From Leptospira saintgironsiae (lineage in GTDB: Bacteria; Spirochaetota; Leptospiria; Leptospirales; Leptospiraceae): 64,000 nucleotides of DNA. The DNA lies in NCBI RefSeq assembly GCF_002811765.1, contig NZ_NPDR01000001.1:992001-1056000 (forward strand). Reading direction: 5' to 3'. The translations under genes and the position numbers were made by a program. Under the pieces are notes generated by a model. That model was not told where the DNA came from. It saw only the letters and a program-made list of their open reading frames with translations, and ran no database searches. This document shows positions 26,746 to 35,342 of the stretch, in pieces (positions within the stretch are counted from its first letter, which is position 1; every line of letters begins with the position of its first letter).

Positions 26746-28233
26746 GTGGAATTGAACTCTCTTAACTTCGAGTTTCAAATTTTAGCTCTTTCGAGCCTCA
26801 TCATCCTAAGCATAGGCCTATTGCGCGTTTCCACAAAATTTGGAATTCCCTCTCTACTTATATTCTTAACGATCGGAATGTTGGCAGGTTCCGACGGCAT
26901 TCTAAAGATCTGGTTTAATGACGCAGATCTGACTCGTAAGGTCGGTTCTATCGCATTAGCATTTATCTTATTCTCCGGAGGTCTAGAGACAGACTGGGTC
27001 AAGGTAAAACCTATACTTGGTAAAGGTATTTCTCTCGGAACCTTAGGAGTACTTCTCACCTGCTTGTTCGTGGCAGTATTCGCAATTTTTGTAATGGGTT
27101 TTGATCCTATTATCGGATTTCTTTTAGGTGCGATCGTATCTTCTACTGATGCTGCTGCAGTGTTTAATGTTCTCAGAACTAGTAATATAGGTATGAGAAA
27201 AGGACTCACTTCTCTTTTAGAATTGGAGTCAGGAAGTAACGATCCACTTGCGGTTTTATTGACCACTTCTGTTTTAGGTTTTGTTGGATCTACTTCTCCT
27301 TCTTGGGACACTTTAGCTTGGACTATCTTCCAGCAATTCAGTTTAGGAATTATCTTAGGTCTACTTTTAGGATATTGGATCTATAGAGGTATGAACCGGA
27401 TCAAACTAGATTACGAAGGTTTGTATCCGGTATTACTTTCAGCTTCTGTTTTATTTGTATATGCTGCAACTGATTTGATCGGAGGAAACCCGTTCTTAGC
27501 AGTGTATATAGCAGGGATTATCATAGGAAATCGATCCTTCGTCCACAAACGAAGTAATGTTCGTTTTATGGATGGGATTGCATGGTTGATGCAGATCGTG
27601 ATGTTCCTCACCTTAGGACTTCTGGTATTCCCATCTAAAATTCCTTCCGTCGCCGCGTTAGGAATAGCGTTTTCAGTTTTCCTAACAGTGATTGCGAGAC
27701 CTGCAGCGGTGTTTTTGGCTCTTACCGGATTTAATGTAGATTGGAGAGAAAAACTTTTAGTTTCCTGGGTGGGATTAAGAGGTGCTGCACCGATTATTCT
27801 CGCAACATTTCCTTTTGCAAAACAACTCCCAGAGTCGGAGATGATCTTTCATATAGTGTTCTTTACTGTATTAACTTCTTTACTATTGCAAGGATCTACC
27901 ATCCCATTTGCAGTTCGGATTTTAGGACTTGAGGCAGCTTTGGAACAAAGAGCTTCTTATCCATTTGAATTCGAAAACAAGGACAAGAGCGATACTCAAC
28001 TTTTGGAATATATTGTTCCCTATGGCTCTGCTTCTGTGGGTAAGTTCGTTTACGAATTGGATTTCCCTGAAAACTCTTTGATCACTTTGATTTACAGAGG
28101 AGATTCTCATTTGGTTCCAACTGGTAAAACCAAAATGGAAGATGGAGATGTTCTTTTGGTTTTAACTCCTGAAGGTGCAGAGGGTAAGATCCGAGAAATT
28201 CTTTCAAGAATGGGAGAGAAAAAGGAAGCCTAG
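26746..28233 (+). CDS. CPA1-type potassium/proton antiporter (NhaP2/CvrA-like)
   Basis: 495 residues. About twelve membrane helices (residues 10-390) carry the Na+/H+ exchanger pattern: the AIVSSTDAAAVFNVLR helix near 130-145 and LLELESGSNDPLAVLLT near 155-170, which hold the ion-binding Asp residues. A C-terminal TrkA-C-like domain (about 405-490) is typical of NhaP2, a K+(Na+)/H+ antiporter used in osmotic and alkaline adaptation. The start is GTG at 26746 or TTG two codons later. The AAAGGA site is about 15 bases upstream of the GTG, so the exact start is unsure. Confidence 0.92.
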   Translation: MELNSLNFEFQILALSSLIILSIGLLRVSTKFGIPSLLIFLTIGMLAGSDGILKIWFNDADLTRKVGSIALAFILFSGGLETDWVKVKPILGKGISLGTLGVLLTCLFVAVFAIFVMGFDPIIGFLLGAIVSSTDAAAVFNVLRTSNIGMRKGLTSLLELESGSNDPLAVLLTTSVLGFVGSTSPSWDTLAWTIFQQFSLGIILGLLLGYWIYRGMNRIKLDYEGLYPVLLSASVLFVYAATDLIGGNPFLAVYIAGIIIGNRSFVHKRSNVRFMDGIAWLMQIVMFLTLGLLVFPSKIPSVAALGIAFSVFLTVIARPAAVFLALTGFNVDWREKLLVSWVGLRGAAPIILATFPFAKQLPESEMIFHIVFFTVLTSLLLQGSTIPFAVRILGLEAALEQRASYPFEFENKDKSDTQLLEYIVPYGSASVGKFVYELDFPENSLITLIYRGDSHLVPTGKTKMEDGDVLLVLTPEGAEGKIREILSRMGEKKEA

Positions 28234-28245
28234 CTTCTTAATAAG

Positions 28246-29871
28246 ATGGATCGTTTTGATTGGAAGAAGGTTGTTCGATCGAACTATTTCGAACTAACCT
28301 TAGTTCTTTTTATCTTCTCTTATTTCTCTTACCAAAACGCTTGGCTAAGCGACGATTCATTTATTAGCTTTAGAGTTTTAGATCATTTCGTAAATGGTTT
28401 TGGTTTGCGTTGGAATATCGCAGAACGTGTGCAGGCATTTACAAATCCACTTTTGGTCCTTGTACTCTCTCCTTTTTATTATCTATATCAGAATATAGTG
28501 TTCTGGTCTTTTTTCAGTTCATTTGTTTGGGGACTTTCTGCATTTTATTTTTTAAAGAAGATCTCTGTTTCTAAAGTTTCATTTTGGCTGGGATTTGGAT
28601 TTCTTTTATCTTCCAGATCTTTTGTAGATTATTCCTATTCAGGTTTGGAAAATTCTCTGAATTATCTAATCGAAGCAATCTTCTTCTTTTTATATTTTAA
28701 AAAAGAAGAAGGGACCGATTCCAAATTACCGGGCCTGGTCCTTCTTGCCGGTCTTGGTCTGGTTTCCAGGATCGATTTTATCCTGATCTTTATCATTCCA
28801 CTTTTGATCACTTTTGCACAGGATTGGAAGAAAGGTAAAATTAATATTTCTTTAAGTTCTAAAATTGCTCTTTGTGGTTTACCTTCAGTTCTTTGGTTTC
28901 TATTTTCTGCTCTGTATTACGGATCTCTTCTGCCAAATACATATTATTCCAAAACAAATGTAGAAGATTCCTTTATCCAGATACTTTCGCAGGGTTTGCA
29001 GTATTACATTTTTGAATTGAAGTGGGACTCTATCGTATTCGCATTTCTTCCGATCGTTGTGATTCTCCGTGCGGTTTTACGAAAGGATTCGAGTTCTATT
29101 TTAATATCTTTGGCCTTTTCTTTACCATACATGATGTATATTCTCTTTGTTGGTGGAGACTTTATGGCAGGAAGATTTTTTACGTATGTGATTTTTCTTT
29201 TCGGTATCGCGTTGGCCCGTCTGGAAAATGTAGAGAAAAAAGAGATCTATATCTTGGGATCTGCATTAATTCTTTATAATATTATTCTACCGTCTACTCC
29301 TATCCACTCTATCAAACAACAGGCGAAACAAAATCCTTGGATTTTGGGAAAAGGGGAAATTGCAGACGAGAAACTTTGGTATTATCCCGGCACTGGGCTC
29401 GCTTGGTATAGTAAAAAGGATTCTCTTCTTTCTAATATTTCGAATAAAAAACCTTTCTTCCCCCCGACCGACCAAAAAGTCTTTATTAAATATAATACAG
29501 GTGTGATTGGTTTTTTTCTGCCGGATCAGTATATTATCGATATAGTTGCCTTAGGAGATCCGCTACTTTCTAGAATACAAGGAAAGGGCAGGGTGGGTCA
29601 TAAGATCAGACATATACCTTCAGGATATTTTGAATCTGTAGAATCCGGAGAGAATAAGATCCAAGATCCAAAGCTCAAGGAATATTATGATTCTTTGAAC
29701 TTATTAACAAGAGGGGAAATATTCGACTCCAGGAGATTGCGTTTGTTTTGGAAGTTTCAATTCGGTTCTCTTCGGAAATACAAAGAGCCTTATTTAATAG
29801 ATGAGCTGCGAGAAAATAGAATGTGGAAAGAAGAGAATCGCAAGAAGAACGACGGAATTAATTCGATATAG
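28246..29871 (+). CDS. Polytopic membrane protein, probable GT-C-type glycosyltransferase
   Basis: 541 residues with about nine or ten membrane helices up to residue 355, then a soluble domain. The first extracytoplasmic loop reads WLSDDSFISFRVLDHFVNGF followed by a WNIAERVQAFTNPLLVL motif. This acidic-pair motif is shared with a family of lipid-linked-sugar transferases related to mycobacterial arabinosyltransferases. It would move a sugar from a polyprenyl phosphate to an acceptor outside the inner membrane. Assignment rests on this motif and topology only. It starts 12 bases after the antiporter stop. A hairpin at 29871-29886 (GGGCGA, AACC, TCGCCC) follows the stop. Confidence 0.7.
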   Translation: MDRFDWKKVVRSNYFELTLVLFIFSYFSYQNAWLSDDSFISFRVLDHFVNGFGLRWNIAERVQAFTNPLLVLVLSPFYYLYQNIVFWSFFSSFVWGLSAFYFLKKISVSKVSFWLGFGFLLSSRSFVDYSYSGLENSLNYLIEAIFFFLYFKKEEGTDSKLPGLVLLAGLGLVSRIDFILIFIIPLLITFAQDWKKGKINISLSSKIALCGLPSVLWFLFSALYYGSLLPNTYYSKTNVEDSFIQILSQGLQYYIFELKWDSIVFAFLPIVVILRAVLRKDSSSILISLAFSLPYMMYILFVGGDFMAGRFFTYVIFLFGIALARLENVEKKEIYILGSALILYNIILPSTPIHSIKQQAKQNPWILGKGEIADEKLWYYPGTGLAWYSKKDSLLSNISNKKPFFPPTDQKVFIKYNTGVIGFFLPDQYIIDIVALGDPLLSRIQGKGRVGHKIRHIPSGYFESVESGENKIQDPKLKEYYDSLNLLTRGEIFDSRRLRLFWKFQFGSLRKYKEPYLIDELRENRMWKEENRKKNDGINSI

Positions 29872-29891
29872 GGCGAAACCTCGCCCTAAAA

Positions 29892-29907
29892 TGTAGGATC
29901 TCCTACA
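29892..29907 (-). repeat. Palindromic repeat unit overlapping the motA stop
   Basis: TGTAGGA (29892-29898), TC, TCCTACA (29901-29907): perfect 7-bp arms. On the minus strand it is followed by TTTTA, so it could work as a weak terminator of motA. A closely related unit lies at 50113-50128. Confidence 0.5.
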
Positions 29908-30634
29908 AAAATGGCGCCATTCTCTCTACAAGGATCCTTCTGTTATCTCCAGTTTGTAGAGAAATGATTCCTCGGATGATTGCCTGTCTTCTTCTGTCTC
30001 TGGAAAATGCCCAAGTCCTAAGTCTATTCGCTAATGGAAAATACGCTAAGTTGGCAAACGCAATCCCGTAGAAAGTTGCGATAAATGCAGTAGCGATCCC
30101 TTCTCCCAGAGCTCTTGTTCCAGCTCCTAAGTTTTCTAATACGCTTACGAGTCCCATCACAGTTCCGATGATCCCGATCGTAGGAGAAAATCCTCCTGCG
30201 GTTTCTAAAATTTTTGCGGAGCGAGTTTCTTTATTCTCCAGACCTTCTGCTGCTTCGAATAAAATTTCTTCGACCGCTCTTGGATCTGTTCCATCTACAA
30301 TGAGTTGGATCCCTTTTCTTAGGAATGCATCAGGCACAGCAGCAAGTTGGTCTTCCAACGATAATAGTCCGTTCTTTCTGGCCTTCTCCGCGAAATCCAA
30401 GAATACATCTGAGAGGGAAAATTCTCTTTTAGGAAAAAGTGACTCTCTTAAGTGAATGATCAGATTTGCGAATTCTTCTGGAGTATAACTTGCGAATGTA
30501 GCGCCCGCAGTTCCCCCCAGGATCAATACAAGTGCGGATAGTTTTAGAAAGGAGAGAAAATGCGCTTCTTCCAATAAGATTGCTAATAATACCGAAGCAA
30601 ATGCCGCAATTAAACCTAAGATGGCCGAACGCAT
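29903..30634 (-). CDS. motA: Flagellar motor stator protein MotA
   Basis: 243 residues, four membrane helices. Typical MotA features: [11 protein letters not shown] in helix 2, the cytoplasmic [20 protein letters not shown] segment that contacts FliG, and the helix 3-4 pair with conserved prolines ([24 protein letters not shown] and [22 protein letters not shown]). With MotB it forms the ion channel that turns the flagellum. No motB gene is adjacent on either side, so this is a solitary copy; its partner must lie elsewhere. ExbB is a related alternative, but the MotA cytoplasmic signature favours motA. Confidence 0.88.
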   Translation of the reverse strand: MRSAILGLIAAFASVLLAILLEEAHFLSFLKLSALVLILGGTAGATFASYTPEEFANLIIHLRESLFPKREFSLSDVFLDFAEKARKNGLLSLEDQLAAVPDAFLRKGIQLIVDGTDPRAVEEILFEAAEGLENKETRSAKILETAGGFSPTIGIIGTVMGLVSVLENLGAGTRALGEGIATAFIATFYGIAFANLAYFPLANRLRTWAFSRDRRRQAIIRGIISLQTGDNRRILVERMAPFL

Positions 30635-30861
30635 GGGAGCAAATTAGGTAGATTATGTCATGGAGACAAGCGTTTTCAAAAAAATAGAGGACGGTTCGTC
30701 CCATCCCCTCTACAAGAAAGTGAAAATTCGCAGTGGATTGGCTTTAACCAGGGAGGTTAAAGGTCCATCCGTTTTAGAATATCGGATTTCAAAGTTCGGA
30801 CCTTAGGGTTTTCACCCGTTTTTTCCGGAATGGGACCCAATTTAATTCCAGGGAGAAAAAT
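30635..30861. other. Intergenic region between divergent motA and the glycosyltransferase unit
   Basis: About 230 bases with no open frame of note. It must carry the promoters of motA (leftward) and of the glycosyltransferase unit (rightward). No strongly consensus promoter was identified. It ends at the ribosome site of the short leader frame described next. Confidence 0.4.
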
Positions 30862-30903
30862 ATGCGTTTGAATGTTGCGCTGCAAAATACATTGACTTTT
30901 TAG
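30862..30903 (+). CDS. Possible 13-residue leader peptide
   Basis: An ATG at 30862 sits 6 bases behind a strong GGGAG ribosome site and opens a 13-codon frame (MRLNVALQNTLTF) ending in TAG at 30901. The glycosyltransferase starts 24 bases later without a Shine-Dalgarno of its own. The layout suggests translational coupling or attenuation, but a chance small frame cannot be excluded. Confidence 0.35.
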   Translation: MRLNVALQNTLTF

Positions 30904-30927
30904 GTATTTCCAAAATTTTTGTCCCAA

Positions 30928-32472
30928 ATGCTCACTGTAGTCACCGTTCTGTTTTTGGGAATTTACGCCCTCGATATTCTAGGATTATTTTTCTTTGGAA
31001 TTCATACATATATCATGGTGTATCTGTACAAAAAGTACAACGCCAATTGTGATACAGACCCGAGCAGAAACCTTTCTCTGGACGATCCAAGTCTTCCAAT
31101 AGTCACTGTCCAACTTCCTATTTTTAACGAGTTTTACGTAGTAGATCGTTTGATCGACTCCACAATCGCATTAAAATATCCTAAAGATAAATTAGAGATC
31201 CAAGTTCTGGATGATTCTACTGATGAGACCATCCAAAAAGCTGCTTCCTTAGTGGCAAAATACAAGGCACAAGGTTTCGATATCCATCACCTTCACAGAA
31301 CCAATCGTGTCGGTCATAAAGCAGGCGCTTTGGACGAAGGGATGAGAGTTTCTAAAGGTGATTATATCGCTATTTTTGATGCGGACTTCATGCCGGATCC
31401 TGATTTCCTTCTTAAAACCATGGCTTACTTTGATGATCCTCAGATCGGAATGGTGCAGGCACGTTGGGGTCATATCAACGCAGATTATAATATTCTAACC
31501 AAAGCGCAAAGTTTCGGGATCGACGGTCACTTCATGATCGAGCAAGTCGCAAGAAACGGTTCCAAACTTTGGATGAACTTCAACGGTACTGCAGGTACTT
31601 GGAGAAAGAAAACTATCGAGGATGCTGGCGGTTGGGAGCATGATACTCTTACTGAAGACTTCGATCTTTCTTACCGTGCAGAATTAAGAGGTTGGAAGTT
31701 CCGTTATTTTAAAGATGTGGTATGCCCTGCAGAAATTCCTGCGATGATGTCTGCATACAAATCCCAACAGTTCCGTTGGTGTAAAGGTTCTATCCAGACT
31801 GCAGTGAAACTTCTTCCTCGTATCTGGAAAGCAGACCTACCTTGGAAAACCAAGGCTGAGGCTGTGACTCACTTGATCAATTATTCTGTTCACCCACTCA
31901 TGATTGTGAACATTCTATTCAGCGCTCCATTATTATTGATGGAATACTGGTCAGGTTTCAGTTTCTACGATCTTCCGTTAGAAGTATTATCAGGAACTGC
32001 AGCGGTCCTTTCTATCGGATCAGTTGGACCTTTATTCTTCTACGCATATTCACAGAAGACATTATACAAAGATTGGAAAAAGAGATTAGTTTATCTTCCT
32101 ATTCTGATCATGATTGGAACTGGGATCGCGATCGTAAACACCAGAGCTTGGCTCGAGGCTGTTTTAGGGATCCAATCTTCCTTCAAAAGAACTCCTAAAT
32201 TGAGAATCGAAAGCAACTCTGACTCTCTGAAAGAAAGGCTGAAATATACCGTTCCTTTGGACTTCCATGTAGTTCTTGAGTTCCTATTGGGTTGTTATTG
32301 TGTATTCTCCGTTGTGCTATCTTTCTTAGTGGGACGTCCTTATATCGTGGGCTTCCTATTGATCTATGGGATCGGTTTCTTCTTCGTAGCTTTTAAATCT
32401 TTCCAAGAATTTACCTGGAAATACAAAGAAGCAAGGAACGCGACTCAGGAAGAGATCCCTCAGGAAGCCTGA
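30928..32472 (+). CDS. Family 2 processive glycosyltransferase, cellulose-synthase-like
   Basis: 514 residues from the ATG at 30928; a TTG three codons earlier is also possible. Layout: one N-terminal helix, the GT-A domain (about 45-280), then four or more C-terminal helices. Catalytic motifs are present: VLDDSTDE for UDP binding, FDADFMP as the DxD, TEDFDLSYR as the base, and QQFRWCKG as the Q-x-x-R-W signature of processive beta-glycan synthases. The product is likely a beta-linked glucan or related glycolipid made at the inner membrane. No bcsB- or bcsZ-like genes adjoin, so it is not a standard cellulose operon. Confidence 0.88.
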   Translation: MLTVVTVLFLGIYALDILGLFFFGIHTYIMVYLYKKYNANCDTDPSRNLSLDDPSLPIVTVQLPIFNEFYVVDRLIDSTIALKYPKDKLEIQVLDDSTDETIQKAASLVAKYKAQGFDIHHLHRTNRVGHKAGALDEGMRVSKGDYIAIFDADFMPDPDFLLKTMAYFDDPQIGMVQARWGHINADYNILTKAQSFGIDGHFMIEQVARNGSKLWMNFNGTAGTWRKKTIEDAGGWEHDTLTEDFDLSYRAELRGWKFRYFKDVVCPAEIPAMMSAYKSQQFRWCKGSIQTAVKLLPRIWKADLPWKTKAEAVTHLINYSVHPLMIVNILFSAPLLLMEYWSGFSFYDLPLEVLSGTAAVLSIGSVGPLFFYAYSQKTLYKDWKKRLVYLPILIMIGTGIAIVNTRAWLEAVLGIQSSFKRTPKLRIESNSDSLKERLKYTVPLDFHVVLEFLLGCYCVFSVVLSFLVGRPYIVGFLLIYGIGFFFVAFKSFQEFTWKYKEARNATQEEIPQEA

Positions 32473-32492
32473 CACAGCTTCCGCCACACAAA

Positions 32493-32528
32493 AGGCGAGA
32501 AACGGGTTGACTCCCTGTCCCCTCGCCT
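32493..32528 (+). repeat. Nested inverted repeat after the glycosyltransferase
   Basis: AGGCGAG (32493-32499) pairs with CTCGCCT (32522-32528). Inside the 22-base loop GGG (32504-32506) can pair with CCC (32513-32515). A TTGACT hexamer lies in the inner loop, so the region may combine a 3'-end structure with a promoter for the following small gene. No T-run follows. Confidence 0.4.
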
Positions 32529-32563
32529 AAATCTGTCAAATACCCCAGGAAACAGGATAACCG

Positions 32564-32845
32564 ATGAGTGAGAAAGTCTATTGCGCCAACTGCCTGCATT
32601 GTGTAACCGTCAGACAGTATGAATCCGAGGCGGACAAATACATCCTCCGGGTCAAATGTACCAAGAAAAAATGGTCCAAACGTTCCGGCGAAGAGAAGTT
32701 ATACAAATACTTCACAGTGGCTCGCCGTATGCAGACTGATTGCGAATTCTACGAGCCGATGGGAGAAATCCTTCCTTATATCAAAAATTTGAAGAAAGAA
32801 CTTCCCATTAAAGACGAAATCTATATGGTGAAGTCGCCTAACTAA
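32564..32845 (+). CDS. Hypothetical small cysteine-rich protein, 93 aa
   Basis: Not a recognised family. The N-terminus has CANCLHC, followed by single Cys residues in RVKCTKKK and QTDCEFYEP, enough for one zinc or iron site. The middle is basic (KKKWSKRSGEEKLYKYF). Cytoplasmic. A ribosome site precedes the ATG. The RnfC-like gene begins 7 bases after the stop, so this is probably the first gene of that unit. A role in delivering or sensing metal for the iron-sulfur protein is only a guess. Confidence 0.7.
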   Translation: MSEKVYCANCLHCVTVRQYESEADKYILRVKCTKKKWSKRSGEEKLYKYFTVARRMQTDCEFYEPMGEILPYIKNLKKELPIKDEIYMVKSPN

Positions 32846-32852
32846 AAGGGCA

Positions 32853-34004
32853 TTGTTCTCCAAACCGTTCCTCCTCCAACCCAGGACCGTAAAAGAAACG
32901 GGAAATCGCAAAACGGTCCTGGATGAACCCTACACCCTCTTCCCGGATAAAGACGCCTTATTACTTAAGGATTTTCCAGTCCGGGTAAGTGTAGGAGATC
33001 CTCTTTACAAACAATCCTCTGGTTCAGTTCTCTCTCCTGTAAACGGGATCGCCTCATTAGAACATAGCGAAGAAGGATCTAAAATCCGAATAGTCCAAGA
33101 CGGCAACTTCATTGGTTCTAAACCTTGGATACCTAAAACCCTCAAAAAAGAAGAAGTACTCGAACCAATGGATAGACTTGGTTTGGTTAGTCTGGATTTT
33201 CCGGAACATTCTCTTTTATCTTATTTTAAATCCAGACAGAAAACATCTCTTATCATCTTAGCTCCATTTACAAGAACGCAAGATGTGGATTATCTTCCTG
33301 AGTTAAGAAAGAACTCAGAATGCCATATTCGCTTTTTAGAAGTTTTAAAATCTCTTTTTCCAGAAGCTCAGATCAAAGATTATATTTTCGGTCTGAAATC
33401 TCCTGTTAAAAATTATGCTTATCCTTGGGGAATTCCTGAATATTTCGTTTCTCAAACAGAAAAATTGCCTTTTTCTAAAATTAAAGAAATATTATACTTA
33501 GGTCCTGAAACATTATATAATCTTTATAGAGCTTTATTTGCTGATTTTCCTTTTATAGAAAGAGAGATTGCTCTTTATTTTTTAGGGAAGAATGGCGGGC
33601 TTAGAAAGGCGGATTCAACTGTTCGTATCCGTAACGGACAAAGTTTAAAGTTTTTATTCGAAGAATACGGTCCTAAGTATTCCAACTTTACTCTAAATTC
33701 CTTTTATGAAAAAAATCCGGTTCGAGATATCAAAAAGGGATTCTATTGGGATATCAGGCAGAATTATTCATTAGTCTTTTTGACCAAACATGATCCTCAG
33801 AGAAGAGAATTCCCTTGTGTAGAATGTGGGGAATGTTCTTATAATTGTCCTACCCAAGCAAATCCAATGGCTTTGGTTTCCAGCTTTGGCAATTTTAATT
33901 CTTCACTTTGTATGGAATGTGGTATCTGTACATTTCTTTGTCCTTCAACCATTTCTTTAAGGAATCAGATCAGAACTTGGAAAGAGGCGAATCATGGCTT
34001 TTAG
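32853..34004 (+). CDS. Degenerate RnfC-like 4Fe-4S protein
   Basis: 383 residues, shorter than ordinary RnfC. The N-terminal barrel-sandwich region is recognisable (FPVRVSVGDPLYKQSSGSVL). The middle follows the RnfC order (YPWGIPEYF, ILYLGPETLYNLYRAL, then VRIRNGQSLKFLFEEYG). Two complete 4Fe-4S motifs close the protein: Cys322/325/328 with Cys332, and Cys353/356/359 with Cys363. Where RnfC and complex I 51-kDa proteins have the Gly-rich NADH/FMN loop, this protein reads GLVSLDFPEHS, so nucleotide binding is probably lost. The start is TTG behind AAAAGGG. It overlaps the next gene by 11 bases. Confidence 0.78.
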   Translation: MFSKPFLLQPRTVKETGNRKTVLDEPYTLFPDKDALLLKDFPVRVSVGDPLYKQSSGSVLSPVNGIASLEHSEEGSKIRIVQDGNFIGSKPWIPKTLKKEEVLEPMDRLGLVSLDFPEHSLLSYFKSRQKTSLIILAPFTRTQDVDYLPELRKNSECHIRFLEVLKSLFPEAQIKDYIFGLKSPVKNYAYPWGIPEYFVSQTEKLPFSKIKEILYLGPETLYNLYRALFADFPFIEREIALYFLGKNGGLRKADSTVRIRNGQSLKFLFEEYGPKYSNFTLNSFYEKNPVRDIKKGFYWDIRQNYSLVFLTKHDPQRREFPCVECGECSYNCPTQANPMALVSSFGNFNSSLCMECGICTFLCPSTISLRNQIRTWKEANHGF

Positions 34005-34878
34005 TTATGTTCTCTCTACCCAAAACGGTTTTTTCAGAAGAAAGGACCTTCTTCTTCCTGATATCCTTTTTGCGATTTTAGCAATTGGCCTTTTGATTTT
34101 AGGCTCAGGTGGATCGTATTATCCAATTATTCCTGCAGGTTTTGGGATTTTATTTGGAGCGGCCGCTTACTTTCTTCTTACCGGTGGGAAGTCCTACCCA
34201 TTATATTGGGTGAATCATGCATTGAGTTTTGCTCTTCTTCTTCCAAGAGATTCAAGATATGCATTACATGCTATTCTTGCTTTAGGAATTGGACTAGGGC
34301 TTTGGTGGGTTTTAGAGCAGAGATTTAAGATCCGATTTCCTTTGGCTCTGTTGCAATTTTTACTTTTTCTAATATTCTATTTTTTGCCTGGGATAGATAG
34401 CTGGGCTTCAGAACCTTCTTCTGTGTTTAGAGGATCTTCTTATCCTGATATATATACTCCGGGTTTTTTCACAGAAGGTAACTTGCCCGGATCTAGATAC
34501 TCTTCTTTGGAAGCATGTGGTGGATTCGGAGTAATTTTAGCAGTACCTTTACTATTAAGAAGTAGTTTGGCTCTTTTATTACCTTTAGGATTTTCTATCC
34601 TTCTCTCCGTTTGGATCCATATCGCTAAAATTCCAGGTTGGGAAACAGTTTCTGGTCCGGTGTGGCTAGGAACTTTCTCCTTCATAGTACTTCTAAATTT
34701 ACCGGGAAGAAATACAGGCTCACTTTTGCCTCTTTCTTTTTTGAGTTTGGCGCCTCTTGGGTTGGCAATTTTTTTCCTTCCCCCGGTATTTGTTCCTACA
34801 TTCCTGTGGGTCTCATCGTTTTTTTTCATTGAATCCATCCTGATTCGTATTTTCCTAGGAGATAGGACAGAGGCATGA
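33994..34878 (+). CDS. RnfD-like polytopic membrane protein
   Basis: 294 residues with about eight membrane helices. The stretch VNHALSFALLLPRDSRYALH followed by AILALGIGLGLWWVLE resembles the RnfD/NqrB core, and the preceding gene is RnfC-like, which supports the family call. The Ser/Thr-Gly-Ala-Thr site to which RnfD attaches FMN is not visible; the equivalent loop (about 150-180) is short and has one Cys. It may anchor the iron-sulfur protein to the membrane without carrying flavin. It overlaps the RnfC-like gene by 11 bases and ptsN by 4. Confidence 0.6.
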   Translation: MAFSYVLSTQNGFFRRKDLLLPDILFAILAIGLLILGSGGSYYPIIPAGFGILFGAAAYFLLTGGKSYPLYWVNHALSFALLLPRDSRYALHAILALGIGLGLWWVLEQRFKIRFPLALLQFLLFLIFYFLPGIDSWASEPSSVFRGSSYPDIYTPGFFTEGNLPGSRYSSLEACGGFGVILAVPLLLRSSLALLLPLGFSILLSVWIHIAKIPGWETVSGPVWLGTFSFIVLLNLPGRNTGSLLPLSFLSLAPLGLAIFFLPPVFVPTFLWVSSFFFIESILIRIFLGDRTEA

Positions 34879-35330
34879 ACCAGCTCCTTGCTTTACTTAA
34901 GCCAGAGACTGTAATTTTTGAAATAGAAGGTTCTTCTAAGGAAGAAGTGATTAATCAACTTCTCCAAAAGGCCGTCGACTCTACGCTAATCGATAGAGAC
35001 GATAGGGATCTTGTGTACGAATCTCTTATGGCGAGAGAAAAATCCATGTCTACTGGTATCGGCAGTGGGGTAGCAATCCCGCATTGTTCGGTCAATCTGG
35101 TGGATGAACTTAAATGTGTGATGGGTCTTTCTCGAAAGGGAATCGATTTTGATGCTATCGACCATCTTCCCGTTCATATTTTTATTCTTCTAATCGTTCC
35201 TAAATCCAAATTCCAAGAACATATCAAAACTCTGGCTCAGATCGCAAAGACCCTCAATGTAAAAGAGGATCGCGAAAAACTGATCCTTTCCAAAAATTTC
35301 GAAGAGATCCGGAAAGCTTTCTCCGCGTGA
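34875..35330 (+). CDS. ptsN: PTS nitrogen-regulatory EIIA protein
   Basis: 151 residues, an EIIA(Ntr)/fructose-type domain. His70 in GVAIPHCS is the phosphorylation site, preceded by the family's MAREKSMSTGIGSG. In other bacteria PtsN receives phosphate from NPr and adjusts potassium uptake and stress responses by protein contacts. The ATGA overlap with the RnfD-like gene indicates coupled translation. This is unusual, since ptsN commonly sits beside rpoN, and suggests it regulates or senses the neighbouring membrane complex. Confidence 0.92.
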   Translation: MNQLLALLKPETVIFEIEGSSKEEVINQLLQKAVDSTLIDRDDRDLVYESLMAREKSMSTGIGSGVAIPHCSVNLVDELKCVMGLSRKGIDFDAIDHLPVHIFILLIVPKSKFQEHIKTLAQIAKTLNVKEDREKLILSKNFEEIRKAFSA

Positions 35331-35342
35331 GAGGGTGAGAGT

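Noticed and set aside
26775..27311. 178-codon minus-strand frame inside the antiporter
   Set aside because: Antisense to conserved membrane helices; composition mirrors the antiporter codons.
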